Assembly: GCA_016806645.1 (NCBI GenBank)
Contig: JACSYO010001682.1
Coordinates: 912,001-976,000 of the forward strand
Length of the DNA: 64,000 bases
Reading direction: 5' to 3'
DNA from: Ophiodon elongatus
Lineage: Eukaryota; Chordata; Actinopteri; Perciformes; Hexagrammidae
Of this stretch, positions 60,048 to 64,000 are shown piece after piece. Position numbers and translations under genes: made by a program. Position 1 is the first letter of the stretch. Every line of letters starts with the position of its first letter. The notes below the pieces were generated by a model, which ran no database searches, had not been told where the DNA came from, and worked only from the letters and a program-made list of their open reading frames with translations.

Positions 60048-60195
60048 GGGCTCATTCCCTGGGGAGCATGAATGTGGACAGTATTGTCATTTCGATCTGC
60101 CTATTAGACTTTGAAATTTTTGCCTGATAGTAATGCTGTAGAAAAGGTCATGGAGGGGAGGGTCACTGACATCAGCAAGAATTGTCCTCTAGGGG
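60048..60195 (+). repeat. Dispersed teleost-type repeat W, copy 2
   Basis: GGGCTCATTCCCTGGGGAGC and ATGAATGTGGAC match the W motif at 44.87-44.90 kb. GAAAAGGTCATGGAGGGGAG and GGTCACTGAC further on belong to the same fish family as I remember it. The copy is more diverged than copy 1. Confidence 0.5.
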
Positions 60196-60864
60196 CCATT
60201 AAAAACCCATATCCGATTCCTGAGCAATCTGGTCTGTAGTTGTTGAGATTGTTGCTCATGGACAAAGTCTTGGAAGGACAGACTTCCTGAACAACCACCA
60301 TCGCCATCCCTGATTCTTGTAAAAGTCGTCTAAATTTCTTCCAAGGGAAGCATCATATCTCCATGACCTCTGGAGCAGAGCCCTTTAAAAGATGATTTTC
60401 GTGACATTTGTGCTGTATTAGGGAGTTCACAGTGCATGGAGATATAAAGGAAAATGGGAAATAGAGCCACAAATGTCTGACACTGAATTTGTACTTGCAG
60501 GCCAGAAAGTGAGCCACTAGGGCATTTCACCAGTGCCTTTTTATGGAGATTTTAGTCCCTGCCCTTCTTGCCTGCCTGCCTCTTTCCCACTGGACAAAAA
60601 AAAACACTAACACCCATTAACATCTTTTGCCTTCAGTGGGAAAGGTTGCAATCAGCATTCATTCCCGGGACAATTGCCTCTGCAGTAGTCACAGGTATTT
60701 ATCGGCTCCAGCTCCGATGGGCCGTGGCGGAAACATGACGCGCTGGTGGACGAACTAATTTTAGCCCCTTTCCTATGTGACGTACGTTGAAGTGAGTATA
60801 CAATGAATATAATCAACAGGTATTTGGAAAATTTTTATAATTCATTAAAGTACCAAAATATACT
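60196..60864. other. Non-coding stretch
   Basis: No gene, microsatellite or repeat copy is supported. Confidence 0.4.
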
Positions 60865-61165
60865 ACCACTACGCTCTCCTCAAGCTAAAGAAACTCCATT
60901 GACAGAAACAGTGATTTTACATTGTTGGTTGTTGAAAAACAGGAGAGACAGAACCATCTTTGTTGGTCTTTCCACTGTTCCAAGTCTGGTTTAGTGGAAA
61001 TAAACTCTTAATTCACAGAGTAAGATATGAACAGCCCTAACATGCTTTCCTTCCAAGGCAAAGGACTCCATTGACAGAAGCCGTAATTCAAACTTTAACT
61101 TTGTTAGCCGTTCCACTGTTGCAACAATCTCCAACTCTGGGTTGAAAGTGAGACTGAATAAATAA
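60865..61165 (+). repeat. Direct duplication within a dispersed repeat
   Basis: ACTCCATTGACAGAA occurs at 60893-60907 and again at 61065-61079. TTCCACTGTT occurs at 60970 and 61111. The two half-units are in the same order, with about 30 bases lost from the second. The TTCCACTGTTCCAACAATCC module also occurs at 27.69 kb, so this is a partly tandem copy of a dispersed family. Confidence 0.65.
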
Positions 61166-62152
61166 CAGATATAAAAAAAAGAAGCAACCTTTGTAACATT
61201 GTGACATGTAGAATGTGACACGCCAGAAAAAAAACTAAAAAGGTATACTCATCTGGCAATGGGAAATGAGTCTAATACGTGCTAATTTTTATGGAAAGGG
61301 GGTATTAAGTCCATGACTTGCCCGTAAAGTAACCCGACCTGCATTTGAACACTACCTCGGCAGATGACTTGATTTTTGGTATTCACCAGGATCCAATAAA
61401 ATCCAATAAGAAAGTAAGGAATATACAGTACCTCCCGAGGATGTGCTCCAATCCTTGCAATGACAAAGTGCAGGTAAAAATAAAGTTGACAGGAAGCTGA
61501 TGGGATGTCTGAACTGCTTAGTACTGCGAAACATCAAAACAATGAGCGATTGCATGTGACAGATGTCAGCATGGGACGTGTGGTATTCTAAACAAGTGAT
61601 TATGAGTTGCAACACAGGACAAGAGAGAGAGACGGAAACTCATCTGTGTGGGGAAATTCTGTGGGTTGGACGCACAAAAAAAAGTCGACGCGCCCACTCT
61701 TACAGCTCACACCTTTCATGCTTGAGTGTCGGTGACAGGTCATGAAAGGAGAGAATGCTGAGAGAGATATCTGTCAGGGTGTGAAAGACGAGGAATGAAG
61801 ACAACAACCACGACAGGGAGAAAAGTAGAGGGAAACAACAGGTTTGATTTGAGGGGAAACTCAGATGAAAGCATTCACGACGCCAGGAATACATGAAATA
61901 AAAAGACTGTGGCGCTGAAAAAAAAGACTACTGATAACATCTAACACATACAATTTAAGCATTAATACGGGATAAAATGTTCAAATGGAACATGGCTTGT
62001 TTGCATAACGACCATTTTGACTTTTATGTATTCAGGACAGTTTCGCATAGAGAAAGGCTCTTGGCGATGATCACACTGACCACACTGTTGACCTTCCATT
62101 CACATGCCTTGACTCTCAAATCTTCCATCGCCACTGCCATCTTGCGTCGGTA
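61166..62152. other. Non-coding stretch
   Basis: A purine-rich run at 61676-61685 and A-rich DNA at 61890-61930. No gene signal. Confidence 0.4.
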
Positions 62153-62369
62153 TTAAAGGGGACGTATCATCAGTTTTTCGTGGGCTGCCTCGATCAGAAA
62201 ACGTGATTCAAAAAGCCATTCAGAATTGGCTTCTCTTCCTCTGTCATATGCAGGCTTATTATACCTACCGTTTTTTAACATTAAAGCATGTAAACATTTT
62301 CAGTTTTTTATCAGAAACCCAGAATACAAGTATGAACCTGAAAATGAGCATGACATGTCCCTTTTAAAA
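62153..62369 (-). mobile_element. MITE-like element with terminal inverted repeats
   Basis: The left end TTAAAGGGGACGTATCAT and the reverse complement of the right end, TTTAAAAGGGACATGTCA, form a short imperfect inverted repeat about 217 bases apart. The interior, read on the minus strand (CAGGTTCATACTTGTATTC and then CATGTTTACATGCTTTAATG-type words), resembles a common teleost non-autonomous element. The 90-codon frame at 62226-62498 only overlaps it by chance. Target-site duplication could not be confirmed. Confidence 0.55.
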
Positions 62370-63060
62370 TATTTTGTCGATGTCTTGTGCACCTCTTTAT
62401 ACACATTTCCTCCAAATGAACTGTTACAAAGTTACCTTTTATCACACGTCATGTTAGTGTATTTGTGCCAATTAGAAAACAAGTGCCATTTAGTATGATA
62501 ATATCATCATAAAAAAAATGTGCAAGCAGGAAATATTGTTTATTGTGTTCTCTCAACTAGCAGGATAAGACATTTATTCAAATTAAAAAAGACGTCCGGA
62601 TTATTGTCATTGAGTCATTTTTAATTGAAAGCAAAAAAGCATTTGATGTGAAGACAATCTGCTTTTTGTATTACAAAGTAAAATGTTCCCTCCAGCAGCG
62701 GTCAGTGCTGACACTTATGCTCTTGTATTGATGAACCACAGCAGTGTTTCCACTCGTATCTCAATTAGCTGTGTATTTGTGGAGGCAACTCATTTGTCTC
62801 TACTGTAAACTGTACAGAGGGGCTGTAGATAGGGCTCTTTGCTGTATGTGTGAAGGCAGCTCCGTTTGGCCACTGAGAGCCATGTATGCATGTATTTTAT
62901 AAACTTGTCTTCTCCACACAGGGAGGAGGAGCAAAACTCTGATCAGCACGCCTGTGCCAGCGCTTGGATTCAAGCTTGCTCCGCTGTTGCCTGAAGTCAT
63001 CAGATACAGCAACAAAAAAAAAGCTGTAAATCTAGTAAGATCACCAAGCCCTGACAAGGA
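62370..63060. other. Non-coding stretch
   Basis: A/T-rich at the left; no repeat or gene recognised. Confidence 0.4.
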
Positions 63061-64000
63061 AGCGAGGAGGCAATCAACACATTTAAAAACCACTGTATCC
63101 ACTGCGTCGCGTTCTGCACTAAAGTTTTTGGGACTCGGCAGCGGAGGGACTAATGGGATTATCATGAATATCATGTGGTGATGTGGCAGCTACGCTGATG
63201 ACTAGCCCAAGGGTGTGGAAAAACAATTATTGTGCAAAACCACCACGGGGAAAAGAGAGCGCATTAAAAAAAAAAAAAAAAAACACCCTTCATCTTCATA
63301 AACCTGCGTGGAGAGAGAGAGATTCTTCGGCGCCAATGTGTTTTGATAGCTGTCACGAGACGTCACTCACGTTTCGGCAGCTTTGACAGGTCCAACATTA
63401 ACCCCCGAGCCACGACGGTGTCGAGCATTGCGCGCGTGTGCCGGCGGCGACTGCAAAGTTGATGAGCTGTTAAAATGACTTATTATGGTTTTTCCGATGC
63501 CTTATCTATTATGTCAAGGGAACAGGGTTTCAATTTAACGGCAAATATAACTTTACAACGGCTCCAGCCCCATAAAGTGCGTTTTTTCCACACTCCTTTT
63601 GTTATATGGAGGCTATTATTAAGCAAAGCGCTTGAAATGAGGAATAAATGCTTCCCCTTGTTCTTTATTGTCCTCCGATGTTGCGATACGTCCTCGGGGT
63701 CAGATTGGCAGGGTTCGATTTCACATGTTGAATCCGACATGTAAGACGATGTGAGGCACAATTGTCTCGAGATTTAATTATCTGATAGCATTGTATGAAG
63801 TATGGCTTTTCCGATTATTGGACATTCTTGTGCGGCACCCTGTCTTGTTGATCCTGACCGTGGTCAAGCTTTCTCAGCCTTTTCTAAGCATCTTCTGGAT
63901 CATAAACCGTATCGCGTGTCTTTATCTCCTCCTGTGTCTGGCATCTACGTTCTCTCATTCATCCTCTGAGTCACAAATCATACTGTCACTCTTTTTTATT
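63061..64000. other. Repeat-poor block, possible conserved non-coding DNA, runs to window end
   Basis: Apart from an 18-base A-run at 63266-63283 the block has no repeat. It contains TGTCACGAGACGTCACTCAC near 63351, a GC-rich CGCGCGTGTGCCGGCGGCG patch near 63431 and TTGACAGGTCC near 63383. Frames over 63475-63761 on both strands overlap and have no protein signature. Function is inferred from composition. Confidence 0.35.

Overview
The window looks like vertebrate nuclear DNA, most probably from a ray-finned fish of the perch-like group. The evidence is the base composition, the abundance of (CA)n, (TG)n, (AT)n and (AAG)n microsatellites and homopolymer runs, the lack of any long open reading frame with protein-like character, and several dispersed repeats whose sequences I recognise as common in teleost genomes. 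No bacterial, phage or viral genes, CRISPR array, rRNA or canonical tRNA gene was seen. The family letters used here (X, Y, Z and so on) are my own labels, because I could not search a repeat library.

No complete gene can be supported. The window reads as intergenic or large-intron sequence. Four short plus-strand segments have exon-like splice signals and an open frame: about 39.06 kb, 41.11 kb, 52.38 kb and 57.71 kb. The 39.06 kb segment ends in a phase that joins in frame to either the 41.11 or the 57.71 kb segment. A minus-strand frame at 2.8-3.0 kb also has a protein-like composition. None matches a protein I can name.

Layout. 0-10 kb: old repeat fragments (X1 at 0.75 kb, one at 1.8 kb, X2 with a 17-bp tandem repeat at 7.0-7.4 kb, others at 7.5 and 8.7 kb). 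10-22 kb: A/T-rich sequence with repeats at 10.2, 14.3, 15.4, 17.5 and 18.2 kb, an (AAG)n tract at 20.3 kb and a degenerate purine-rich repeat at 20.8-21.1 kb. 22-30 kb: a long (CA)n at 24.5 kb, the fullest Y copy at 25.1 kb, G-runs at 26.1 kb and a foldback element at 29.2-29.7 kb. 30-41 kb: repeat-poor blocks that look like conserved non-coding (enhancer-type) sequence, interrupted by three more Y copies, one Z copy and two candidate exons. 41-52 kb: repeats, a long compound microsatellite at 48.5 kb and a larger X element at 50.4-51.8 kb. 52-64 kb: two candidate exons, a tRNA-derived SINE head at 55.0 kb, a small CpG-rich patch, and further repeat-poor blocks at 53.4-54.0, 56.6-57.4 and 63.1-64 kb.

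The combination of few exons, long repeat-poor A/T-rich blocks with many homeodomain, octamer and TCF-type words, and repeats pushed between them fits the regulatory landscape or introns of a developmental gene. That is inference from composition. I did not find a clearly novel biological system. The most distinctive items are the X-family inverted-repeat elements, the same-strand Y series with a shared start, and the unidentified candidate exons.
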